A stretch of DNA of 64,000 bases from Lumnitzera littorea (lineage: Eukaryota; Streptophyta; Magnoliopsida; Myrtales; Combretaceae): contig JAMXBB010000002.1 in the NCBI GenBank assembly GCA_024138015.1, positions 49,780,469 through 49,844,468 on the forward strand, in the 5' to 3' direction. Within the stretch, counting starts at the first letter, position 1. Each line of letters starts with the position of its first letter. The notes beneath the pieces were generated by a model. That model did not search any database and was not told where the DNA came from. It was given only the letters and a program-made list of their open reading frames with translations. A program made the position numbers and the translations under genes. Of the stretch, positions 9,691-20,056 are shown in pieces.

Positions 9691-12300
9691 TGTCGAGTCT
9701 GATTTTTTTATTTTTGTTTAAAATTGATTTCTCATTTCTTGATTAATACTAAACCCTTACCCATTTAATATTAATCCTCGAGTAAAGAAATTGAAAAATT
9801 CCGGTTTTTTATTAAAAATAATTTTTGGAGTCGCCACCCGACCGAAGTTAGGAAAAGAAAAAGAAACCGTAATCAATTGGATGGATTGATTACAATTTAG
9901 CTACTGGTCTTTGATTTCAATTTTAAGAAAAAATCAAAGGTTTCCGAATTTAAAGTCTAACATATTAAACCCTAACGAGTACCACTATCTATTTACCGAA
10001 ATTAGGATTATTTTTATAATCACAATATTTAAAAATAAATAAATAAATAAAATCAAAAGAAAAAAAGAACCTAAGTTTCTACAAATTTTATCGTCACCCC
10101 GAAGATGCCTACGTACCCGTTAGTCGGGATCAGACAATCGTAGTTCTTTCAAAAAAAATTTTAATGGGTTGGTTCTTTTTATAAAAATGATTGGTTGAAT
10201 TTGCGTTTTTATTAACCATTTTATTTTTATTAAGAAAAATCCCTAGAAGCCTAATTTTTATTCCTAATTACAAAAAAAAAAAAAAACCTAAAAACCTAAT
10301 TTTTGAAAAGCACCAAATTAAAATTTTTATTTAAAAATAACTAAGTGATAGTTTTTTTATTTTCAAGAAAAACCTAAAGATTTTATGAAATATGTAATGT
10401 TCTACATAATGAAACTTTTATATAGAAAAAATGCTTAAAACATTAAAAAAGAAAGAAAGAAAAAAAATTTCCTAATCATAGAAAAGATGCCTTAATCATA
10501 GAAAAGATATCTAAATCATAGAAAAGATATTTAAACTATGAAAAAAAATTTTAAACCATAGAAAAAAAAATCTAAATCATAGAAAAGATGTCTAACCATA
10601 GAAAAGAAGTCAATTAAAGATTTTTTTTTATTTTATCAACATCAAAATGATTTTTTTATTTAGAAAAACCTAACATGCCTAATGCAATTTTTCTAAATTA
10701 ATACAAATGCAGAAAACAAGATTTTGTAAAATATGAGATATCATTTTGAAAACATGAAATCTAAAAAAAATAATAATAAATAAATAAACTAAAACTTAAC
10801 TTAACTTAACATATATTCACTAGACACTAATACTATAACTAATTACTAACAATTAAAGACGTGATAAAAATAAAATAAAATAAAATAAAAAATTAGTACA
10901 AGTCTTAAAAATAACTATGCATATATTAAGTGAGATAAAAATAAATAAATAAAATAACCTATAAACAATAATTAAAAACCACTATTACATACCTGCAAGG
11001 CAAAGCACGCAAAGCTGATGAAAGGTAATAGATTGGATCCCCAGTCCTATCATGCACACAACTATAGAATTGGTCTGATGATGCCTAGCTACGGCATGCA
11101 TATATTGTCATTCAGAGCAACGTTGGATCAATCGGATGTTTACAGCAGTGATAGATTTACGGCTGTGGTGGCTTGCATGAAGGGTATGGCTGGACGTTGG
11201 AACTCGGTTTGGCTTGCTACTACAGACGTTGGTATGGCAGGTTAATTTGAAAGTTGCAACAGTACTGCTAGCTGGGCTTTCTGTTTGACAATACGATGAA
11301 GCTTTGTGCAGGAGCTAGGACGCAGTGGACGTGAGGTTGAAGGGTGTATGTGGCAGGGAACATGGTGACGTGTCGAAGGCAAGGAGGAGAATGAGCGTGG
11401 GGGGCTGCCATGTTCAGTTGCTGTGGCTGTTGCAACTGCTGTTAATGGTTGGGCTGTTATGGGGTTGGAGAAAAGGGTCGAAGATTTGCAGCAGAATCTA
11501 ATGCTGGATCACATCTGCTTGCTCTATTGCTATGGTTACTAATAACGTCGACGATGAACAGTAGATGGACAAAGGATGAAAAACCGTGCGTGCTCAGTAA
11601 CTGATTTGATTATATTGTGCAGTATGTATTTCACCGTATGCTGCTGTGTATGAGGGTCGCACGTCGTCGACAGTTTGTATTCGTGTACTGTTTAGCCAAA
11701 AGAATAATTCTGTTGTGTTGTTCATGTGTAGTAATGTCGTGATCGATTGGTTACTGCCAAACAAAGTTATATTATTGTCTTTTTAAATCCAAACCATATC
11801 ATATCAATTGTATCTAATTAAACTAGATCCAAATTAATTCAAATCTGACTCAATAAAATCAAATTAGATTCATATGTTTTTAATTAGATATGAATCCCGT
11901 TTATTTCTCTCGCTCTTGTAAAATATGTAAAAAAAAAACAAAAGACATAGATGCTTGGCGAAACTCGAACCCCTGACCTCAAATTAAATCTAACCCAAAT
12001 ACTTCGATTTTTATCCGTTAAACCATTGGCCTGTATATTGACATTCAGTTCAATTATACTTAAACTATCCGATTCCCTAAAATAAAATTTTTAACCAAAC
12101 TAAAACTAATTATTCCTAATATAAATTACTTTCTAAAAATCTACGAAATTTTTATGATTTTTTCCTTTTCTTCTTTTTTTGGTATTTTCATTATTTATTA
12201 ATTTTTATTATATTTATTAATTTTTTTTTTTTTTGAATTAGGACCCTTTTTGTAAAAATAAAAATTAAGACTATGGAAGGGCAAAAATTAGGTGTCTACA
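9691..12300 (-). repeat. E1 5' LTR
   Basis: 2610 bp, the promoter-bearing copy in minus orientation and collinear with 525-3211. It has fewer of the 20 bp AATCATAGAAAAGATG-like units (about 10470-10600) than the 3' LTR and a shorter AAAG run, so the LTRs differ mostly by slippage. A second tRNA-like segment lies at 11954-12032. Confidence 0.9.
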
Positions 12301-12305
12301 CTTCT

Positions 12306-12950
12306 ATTCTTTATTTATTTCAATTGTTTAGTTGTGTCAAATAACAAGACTTCTTAGCCTAGTGGTAGCCTATGCCATTGAAACCTGTTGGGGTCATTAT
12401 ATGCTTTAAGAGGTACTACTTTACTTACTAGCAACATTGTAAAACAAATGCCATGATAGTAGGATTTGCTCCTTATAGCTTGTGAAGCCTAGAGTATAGC
12501 GTTATGCATTGGAGTGAGGCTCTCACTTGCTAACAACAATAAGTTGAGCACATAAAATAAAATAATCAATCATGCTCAAGCAACGATAGTAACATGTGCC
12601 AAGCATATTATCAATGGTCAAGAGGGTATTTCTCAATACTTAACCTTGTATTGCTTTCTCTTTATTTATTTATGTATTAGCCTTATGCGCTAAGGAGATG
12701 TATCTCTAACTTTACAGCAATAAGGAGACAAGAATAGAAGACATAATTAAAACTATACGCTAAGGAGATAAATCTCTAACTTTGCAACAACAACAAAGCA
12801 AAAGAAAATAAAAGAATACAAAGAAATAAAGTAATAGAACTTGAATGTTTCATTCATATGAATTGCAAACACATTGTTGGATTTAGAAATGAAACTTTTT
12901 AATGTATTGAAAGTTAACGGGAGGAGTTATTACATCAGTTTTCAGATTAA
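12306..12950 (-). other. 3' UTR of element C
   Basis: No coding frame. It holds two copies of an AAAGTTAGAGATNNATCTCC-like segment (about 12690-12715 and 12765-12785) beside CTTAGCG, a small duplication within the UTR. The E1 target duplication marks its left end. Confidence 0.45.
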
Positions 12951-12959
12951 GGAGCTTGT

Positions 12960-14120
12960 AGTAGCTGTTGTCATGAACCTTATGAATTATAAAAGGGCCT
13001 TCCCACTTTGGTGTAAACTTTGGCACCAAAATACCTCACTGCACATGCTCTGCTGTGTGAAGTATAACATCACCTTGCTGGAAAGATCTTTTCTTGACCA
13101 GGGAATCATAAGTAGTACTAAGTTGTCTCTAGTAATTAGCAAGGTTACGCTTGATAGTGTCTCGCCTTTCTTCTCAGGCTTCAAGATCCAACATACGTAA
13201 ACTGTTTAGTTCTAATTCAATGTTAAGGGCCAAGCATGCAGAAGGAACTAAGATTTCAATAGGTATCACTGCCTCAAAACCATATACCAAAGAGAAACAT
13301 GTCACTTAAGTAAGACCTCATTTGGAAGTTCCATAAGCCTATAATACCAATGGCAATTTGTCATTCCACTCTATGATTTTCATGAACCATCCAACTGAAG
13401 ACCTTCAGGAGAGTCTTGTTTGTTGCCTCTACTTAACTATTTCCCTTTGGATAGTATGGTGTAGATTTCATATGATCAATATTGTAAGAAGCTAGATGTT
13501 ATCATACATGTGAGTTGATGAAGGGGGTGCCAATCTAAAAGGACACACTTTGGGATTCCAAAATGACAAATAATATGCTTCTTCATGAAATTTGCTACAG
13601 TAGGTCTTGTTACATTCTTGAGAGGGATCGCTTCAACCCACTTAGTGAAACATTCGGTTCCAATAAGGATCCATATATACCTTTGGATGTTGGGTGTATT
13701 GAACCAATTAAGTCAAATGCCCAAGTATGGAATAGCCATGGAGTAGTTAAGCTATGCAATGTAACCACAGGAGCATGGATCGCATCACCATGTTGTTGGT
13801 ATGCAACACACGTCCTAGCAAAATTGAATGCATCATTTTCCATAATGGACTAATAGTATCCCATATCAAGCAGGTGATGGTATAACTTCCTTCTCCCTTA
13901 ATGTTCTCCACCATCTCCAGAGTTTGCTTCAGACAATATAGTTTCTGTTTTAAGAGATGTTATACATCAAAGAGGCTTTCCTATGAATGATACCCTATAT
14001 AGCTTTCCCTCATATATGAGATACTTTCTTACTTTATGCTTCACTAATTGGGCATCTATGCTATTTGTAGGAAAAACAATATTTTTTAAGTAATTAATGT
14101 AAGGGTGCATCCAATTGCTT
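12960..14120 (-). pseudogene. Integrase remnant of element C
   Basis: Minus-strand frames, joined only by comparison, show an N-terminal zinc-binding part with ARTCVAYQQHGD (a C-x2-C form in which the second Cys has become Tyr). The start of the catalytic core follows (WAFDLIGSIHPTSKG, with the first acidic residue of the DDE triad). Further down, around 12987-13184, lies a degenerate C-terminal segment like the basic DNA-binding end of gypsy integrases. Most of the core between these parts is unreadable through shifts. In the family, integrase inserts cDNA into the host chromosome; this copy cannot encode it. Confidence 0.7.
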
Positions 14121-14419
14121 ACACTTCCTATAAAGTTGCATTCTACTTAGTCAGGGAGTTCAGCACACTTTGGACAACTTATTTGTAGTTGGGATGCATC
14201 TTTAGACATTGTTGGCTAGTAATACCTTACGGGCTGAATACGGCAATACAAGGGTAGCCCTTCTTCTCCACAACAAATCTTATGGTATTTATCTAACTTC
14301 AAACCAACTTGTTTTCCGCAAAAACATAAAGATAAGACACCTTTTGGTCTCTTAAAATACAAGACGCCATTGATACAAGTGAAGCTCCTCAAGGTTGTTA
14401 CAGAAGCTGCATTTGGATG

Positions 14420-14900
14420 CGCTAACTATGCCTTGATGGGATTGCGCTAGTTGTCTTACGCTTGACAACTATGTCATTAACATAGTCTTCCATGAAATCA
14501 TGCATCATCATGAAATATGGCAGTCATTGCCCTCTGGTAGCTAGTGGCATGACTGTATAGTGGAAGTTTCCCACTAGTATCCTGAAAGTAGTGCATTCAA
14601 TATCTCCGACAACTATCTTTATTTGGTTATAGCCATTGAAGCTATCTATGAATGAGAATAATTCATGTTTAGTCGTAGCGTCCACCAATATGTCAATATT
14701 TGGTAGTGGGAAATCATCCTTTGGGCAAGCCTTATTAAGATCACGGAAGTCCACGCAAATGCGTATCTGTCCATTCTTCTTTTTAACTAGCATAATCTTG
14801 GCTAGCCAGGTAGGATGTTTAATTGGCTTGATGAAGTCGGCACAAAGCAACTTTTCAATCTCTTCTTTTATTTGTACTTCAATTTCAGGATGAAAGATTC
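14420..14900 (-). pseudogene. Reverse transcriptase remnant of element C
   Basis: A 108-codon minus-strand frame (14524-14850) carries the classic gypsy RT palm start: KKNGQIRICVDFRDLNKACP, then DDFPLPNIDILVDATTKHELFSF and GYNQIKI. After a frameshift the active-site region appears as DYVNDIVVK at about 14450-14480, where the family has YVDD, so the second catalytic Asp is Asn. Only about 450 bp separate this from integrase, too little for an RNase H plus connection, so RNase H was deleted. Confidence 0.85.
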
Positions 14901-15549
14901 GCTATCCCTCCTTTACTGGCCTAACCTCAAGTATGATGTTTAATCTATGCACCACTAGATTAGGGTATAATCCTATCATTTCATCATATGTCCAAGCAAA
15001 TGCATCCTTGTATTCCTTTAAGAACTCTATTAAGTGGACCTTTATTTCTTACAACAAATTCTTGCTAATGAAGATTAGTTGCAGAGATTCCCTTAGTCCC
15101 ACCAAGTCTAATTCCTCAATCTCTTCGGCTTAGGGTTTCATTTAGTCTTGCATTTGAAGAGAGGCAGGCTAGGTTTCTTGCACCGGATAGAATCTAAGGA
15201 AGATAAAAAAGCCTCCTTAGATCCCAAAGACTATCATAAGCAATATACCCTTTGCCCATCTTCCCTAACAAAACTTTCTATGGCTTCATCTTTTCTTTGC
15301 TTCTTCTTGCCCACACAAGAGCCTTACATTCTCTTCTTCTTCTTTTGTTTATCTAAGGTCTCTTCCCATATGGGTAATGGTGTGCCAAGGGGGTTAGGCA
15401 ATGGCAATTTCTCCATCTTCTATGTACTCATCAAAGAACCCTACATCAGCCAAATAAAACTCATTATGTTCAAACGGGCTCTTTGATGCACTACTGATCA
15501 ACAGTCCCATTACTTACGCGTGCCTCTGAGGCCTCCAATCCCTCTCCCA

Positions 15550-16330
15550 AAGAATTCTCTCTCGATAACCTGCTGATGATGAGAGACTATACATCAAAGA
15601 AAAGTGGTTGAACTCCTGAACTCCCTACATTGTCATACGTTGATCTATACACTCGGTAATAATGATGCCAACCATTCCCTTGCCGAGGACCCTATGCCGA
15701 GTACTTCGACCAACTGCTGCCAAGGATCTTTTGCCGAGTGACGAGAGACTCACTTAGATGGTCGAGTAGTTTTCTCTTGGCATACCACCATTTCTCTCGT
15801 CTCGACCCCTTTAGTGCCACAACATTTTAACCCTTCCCACTTACTGTGCTTAGAAAATATTCGTACGGAACCAATGCTACACTGCCAACTGTTTACCTCA
15901 TTTGACATTTAACAACTTTTCCATTTTTGGTTTGTTGTCCTTTTTACCCTTTTGTATGTATTAGGGATCCCCTTTTTGTAAATACTTTCTTATAACTTCT
16001 TTATTTGTAATGCTACCCTAAGGACTTACTATAAATAGTCCTTATCTCTTGTAATCTGGAGATAACTTACATCTTAATACTGAATACTCTGTTCTTGTAA
16101 GACAATTCTCTCTAAGTCCATACCCCTTATACTCTTATCTAATCTTACCGAGTAGCTCAAGATTAGTGGCAAGTGAACCTTGACATCAACTTATGCGTCA
16201 TATCAAGTGAGGTGTCAAGTTGTGTTGTGTTTGTTGGTGAGTCACATCCTTCAAGCAGCTTCATGTCAACTACTCTTGTTTGATTGTAGACTGTTTCCCT
16301 TTAATTTTCTTTGATATCTTAAAGGACCCA
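15550..16330 (+). other. Promoter-bearing LTR-like segment between the RT and protease remnants of element C
   Basis: This stretch interrupts the expected protease-RT spacing and has LTR-like layout on the plus strand: a TATA box (ACTATAAATAGTCC at about 16030), then a pyrimidine-rich leader. No clean TG..CA ends or target duplication could be fixed by eye, so a solo LTR is suspected but not shown. Confidence 0.35.
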
Positions 16331-16339
16331 TATCGGTTC

Positions 16340-16860
16340 AATTCTACCCCGATAAGTCCTAATGATAACTGAGCTCCTAGGCACACCATTCTTCATAACC
16401 GAAATGGAGACATCTTTACCCTTCCAATGGCCCTTAATGCATTGGTGCCATGTTGAGGGTATGAGGTTGTGATCATACAACCACTTCCTCCCAACCAAAA
16501 GATGGTAGGATACAGGTGCGTTGATTACGTGGAATTACATAGATCCCTATCTGGGTCAAACTTTAAAGTCTACATTAACATTCTGCAATAGACTGCTTCA
16601 CCAGGCATCGATTGTCTATCCTTGTTGCCTTAAATGTAGACATTGGCATAATGTTTATGGAAGAGCCATTATCTATGAATGTCCTCTTAATGGGATGCCT
16701 GTTAAGAATACTCTCCATATAAAGAGGATGGTTGTGATTAAGGTTCTTCATACTTATGTTCGCATCAATAAAGAGTATCGCATTCTCATGTGTGTGTGCC
16801 ATCCTTTATACTAACTATACTACACCGTACTCCCCATATTGTCTTTCAAAAATCTAGGTA
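16340..16860 (-). pseudogene. Aspartic protease remnant of element C
   Basis: The minus-strand frame 16575-16802 contains FIDNGSSINIMP, the catalytic D-N/T-G-S loop of retrotransposon proteases followed by the usual hydrophobic residues. Downstream frames toward 16340 keep scraps of the protease C-terminal half. The protease would cleave the Gag-Pol polyprotein in the particle. The frame is short, lacks an uninterrupted C-terminal half and is not functional. Confidence 0.75.
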
Positions 16861-16999
16861 AGTGCAATCACTATTGCAAGCCATGCGTCTTCATTGGATC
16901 CCAACAAATCGAAGAACTTCCTGATGTTAGAGGTCTTCATTAAGGCAACAGCCACTGATGGGTATGCCCCTTGGTTGGTTTCTATTACTGCTTCCTTCT

Positions 17000-18240
17000 C
17001 TTCATGTAGCACAACCTATGGCACATCTCCTTCTTCTTATCTCAGATCATAACTAACAGCATTCACAACAACCCGCTAGGTGTTGTGTGTCGAGAATAGA
17101 TTGCTGCATACATCATTATTCTTTATGAGAAGTTCCCTATTACAGACCCTGTCGTTAAATATCTTCTTCAATGCTCAATACTCTTTAGTTGGATGATCTA
17201 CAGTCTAGTGATATCTACAAAACTTAGGGTCATTCTTCTCATTTGCAATCGGTAAGCGCTCCACCCTTGGGAGCTTTATATTCCCATCTTGTAACCACTA
17301 GTCAAGTATAGTATATACCTTACCGATTGAGCTCAAGAATGAGATGGATAATTAAAGCCTCGTAAACTATCATTCCTTAGCTTCTTGTTGTCTCTAGAAC
17401 TTTCTCCTTCGGTTGAGCTAACGGATGTTGCTCATTTAACAAATCTCCCACCTTATATTCATTGTCGTGCAATAGAATTGTTGGTTCTTCTCACAGTCTC
17501 AAAAAATGCAGAGAATGAACATAAATTAAGGTTTTCCACTAGTCAAGTATAGTATATACCTTGCCCATTGAGCTCGAGAATGAGATAGATAATTAAAGCC
17601 TCGTGAACTATCATTCCTTAGCTTCTTGTTATCTCTAAAACTTTCTCCTTCGATTGAGCTAACGGATGTTACTCATTTAACAAATCTCCCACCTTATATC
17701 CATTGTCGTGAAATAGAATTGTCGGTTCTTCTTACAGTCTCAATAAATGCAGAGAATGAACATAAATTAAGGTTTTCTAAGTGGACAGCATACTCAGTGA
17801 ACATCCCCTAAATGCAAATCTTCACCAATTCTTTTTCAGTACACACATCTTAGATATCTAGGGTACACTCTCTGAAACGCTCTTTGGGTTTTATTGTGTT
17901 CTTCCCATATCTATAATCATGACTTGTTCCTAAATAGAGAAGAATTTCTCTAGGAAGAGCTTACACATAGTTCCCTATGAATCAATGGATCTCAACAGGA
18001 GGTTGACATATTAAGTGTATGCCTTTTCTATCAATGATTTAGAGAATTTTCTAAGCTTTAGGTCATCATCGAACCTATAAGCCTCCAATGTTTCAATAAA
18101 TTTCAGGAGGTGTTCCTTCGCACTTCCCTTTTTACCATTGAATAACATGAATTCAGGACTTATATAGTCCTTAGGATATGGCTTTGCTGTGAAGCATTGG
18201 TGATATGAGAGTTTTAGTTCTGTTACTCCCATAGAAGACC
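17000..18240 (-). pseudogene. Gag remnant of element C
   Basis: The minus-strand frame 18011-18232 reads like the N-terminal part of a plant gypsy Gag (PKDYISPEFMLFNGKKG, then AKEHLLKFIETLEAY and KAYT), matching the retrotransposon-gag domain in which small substitutions precede a W-Y motif. Downstream, stops break the frame and a 241 bp tandem duplication (17295-17776) inserts extra sequence. Gag forms the virus-like particle; this copy is dead. Confidence 0.7.
17295..17776. repeat. Two-copy 241 bp tandem duplication in the gag region of element C
   Basis: 17295-17535 and 17536-17776 are collinear copies, both starting CCACTAGTCAAGTATAGTAT, with scattered substitutions. The duplication is local to element C. 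Confidence 0.9.
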
Positions 18241-18876
18241 TAACTTATATTTCTTTCATATAAACATCTAAGTCTTTCTTTATTATAAAGGAAGTCTTTG
18301 GAACAGAAGTTGTGGACACAAGTAGTGGAGCAAAGGCAAGATTGGGATGAGAAGTAGGTCATCCCAAGATTGAAATGGTAGGATTAGATGAAAAAGAAGG
18401 CACCCGTGAAGATGAAGAGCCTCCTAAATGGACTCTTACATTCTTTGGTGTGAGAGTTGGTTGTCATGTAGGTTCTAGTTAGGGGGTTTCATCACCTCCT
18501 CTTTGATGGAGATCCTCCTCAATGGCTAGAAGATTAATTGGTTGAGCTGAGGTAGTAGCGTCTAGCTATGTAGCAACCATAGGATTTGGCAAAGCCATAC
18601 CTTATTGCGTAATAGCGGTGGCAACCATCCCAATAAGGATGAGTTAAAACATAGCCATGAACTGATTTAAAGCCTTTGTAGCTTCCTACATTATCCGCAT
18701 TTTCTATATGGGATCTAGAGGAGCCTCAAGCACCAAATGTTCCTAGCTAGTATTCTTAGGTAGTAGGAGTAGACTTTACTCAATAGGCTCAACATTAGTG
18801 TCGAGCTCTTGGGACATTATGTCAGATGTACTAATTGTCCTCTTCTTGGTAGGTACCATGTCTTTATAATCACTCT

Positions 18877-18897
18877 CCCCTAGTGGAGTTGCCAAAA
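18877..18897 (-). other. Primer-binding site of element C
   Basis: On the minus strand TTTGGCAACTCCACTAGGGGA follows directly after the LTR end CTACA. It differs from the E1 PBS by only a few transitions. Confidence 0.75.
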
Positions 18898-19840
18898 TGT
18901 AGATGTAGGGATCTGATTAGAGTGGTCATATATGTATTGCATGAGTAAAGCGTTATACGTAGCTTCAAAAAAGTAAAGTGAGATTGTCACCTGAAGAAAT
19001 GATTAGGTAAGAATAAGGCAAGAAAAAGGAACAGGCAATATCAATGTCACAAATGTATAAGTGACAAATAAGACAGCCTTAAGGAATCTTAGGCATTTAC
19101 CTTATAACTAAAGTGAATGAGATCAAATTCTTTACCGGAATTGCTTCTTTGATCTTAGAGAGTAGCGATTTTGTAGAATGCCATTATTTTCTTATTCTCT
19201 CCAAGAGTTCCAAATGAGGAGAAAATGCTAGATATTTATAAGCTCTTGAGCAAGATAACATCCGCCAAATCATCTCGATGATCAACGAATGAGATGGAGT
19301 CTACTCAATCCATAGTTATCCAGAATGAGCTAGGTAATAGAACCAAGACTAACGGCCTTCCTTATAAGTATATGAGCCTATTTAAGAAAGGTTGGAAGCA
19401 GATTAATCGGTCCAACAATCCCTATTCCAAGCTCACCAAGCCAAATCTCCCTAAATTATCCTAAATATGGACTAGACTCCTTAAGTCCTACCACTTAGCC
19501 TAATAAGTCAAGCCTAAATAAATAATTGGCATAACCTAATAACTAATATAATAATTTTCAGCCCTTTATAGTATGTATATGCACAGAATGAGCTAGCTAA
19601 TGGACCTAAAACTAATAGCTTTCCTTATAAGTGCATAAGCCTACTTAAGAAAGGCTGAAAGCGAATGGACCGATCCAACGATCCCTATTCCTAGCCCACC
19701 AAGCCAAATCTTCCTAAATCATCCCAAATATAGACTAAACTCCTTAAGTCTTACCACTTAACTCAAGGAGTTAAGCCTATAATAGGCTTAACCCAACAAC
19801 TAATATAGTAATTCTCAACCCTCTATACTATGTATAGGCA
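18898..19840 (-). repeat. 5' LTR of element C
   Basis: The inner end (minus strand ..CATCTACA at 18898) is fixed by the PBS. The outer end is taken at 19840, where the plus strand reads ..TATAGGCA. A 257-263 bp stretch is duplicated in tandem (19321-19583 and 19584-19840), both copies starting CAGAATGAGCTAG. The true LTR could instead end at 19583. No target duplication can be checked because the partner LTR is missing. Confidence 0.6.
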
Positions 19841-20056
19841 CTGAATTATTTTATGTATATAAATATATACTAGTAATTAATCAAATGTCCAAATATATAC
19901 ATACTATATTAAAATAACCAAGAAAATAGTAAAGAAATAATGAAACATTTATGTGGAAACATGGAGTAATATGGAATTGGACATAACAAGTTAGATTGGT
20001 GAGAACTAACATGTATTGGCTTCACAATCATGGAATCAAAGACACATCCTACATAT
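19841..20056. other. Short AT-rich spacer
   Basis: About 215 bp between the LTR of element C and the solo LTR. I see no feature. It could belong to the U3 part of the neighbouring solo LTR. Confidence 0.4.

Larger units (their letters stand above)
525..12300 (-). mobile_element. Element E1: non-autonomous Ogre/Tat-like LTR retrotransposon
   Basis: Two long direct repeats (525-3211 and 9691-12300) flank a 6.5 kb interior. Read on the minus strand, each LTR starts TGTAGA and ends near GACTCGACA. The PBS lies next to the LTR at 9690 and a purine-rich tract next to the LTR at 3212, which fixes minus orientation. The flanks give a near-perfect 5 bp target duplication, CTTTT (520-524) and CTTCT (12301-12305). 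No gag, protease, reverse transcriptase or integrase frame is visible on either strand, so the element depended on proteins made elsewhere. The two LTRs look over 90% alike by eye, which makes this the youngest large element in the window. It sits in the 3' region of element C and contains an 84 bp tandem array and a nested solo LTR. Confidence 0.9.
12301..19840 (-). mobile_element. Element C: decayed Ty3/gypsy (Tat-like) retrotransposon, 5' LTR and coding part
   Basis: On the minus strand the order is LTR (18898-19840), PBS, gag, protease, reverse transcriptase, integrase, which is the Ty3/gypsy order. All frames are broken by stops and shifts. The 3' LTR is not seen; E1 is inserted about 0.65 kb downstream of the integrase remnant, so the rest lies left of position 520. 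The PBS (TTTGGCAACTCCACTAGGGGA at about 18877-18897) matches those of E1, A and B. Two local tandem duplications (17295-17776 and 19321-19840) show extra rearrangement. Confidence 0.8.
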
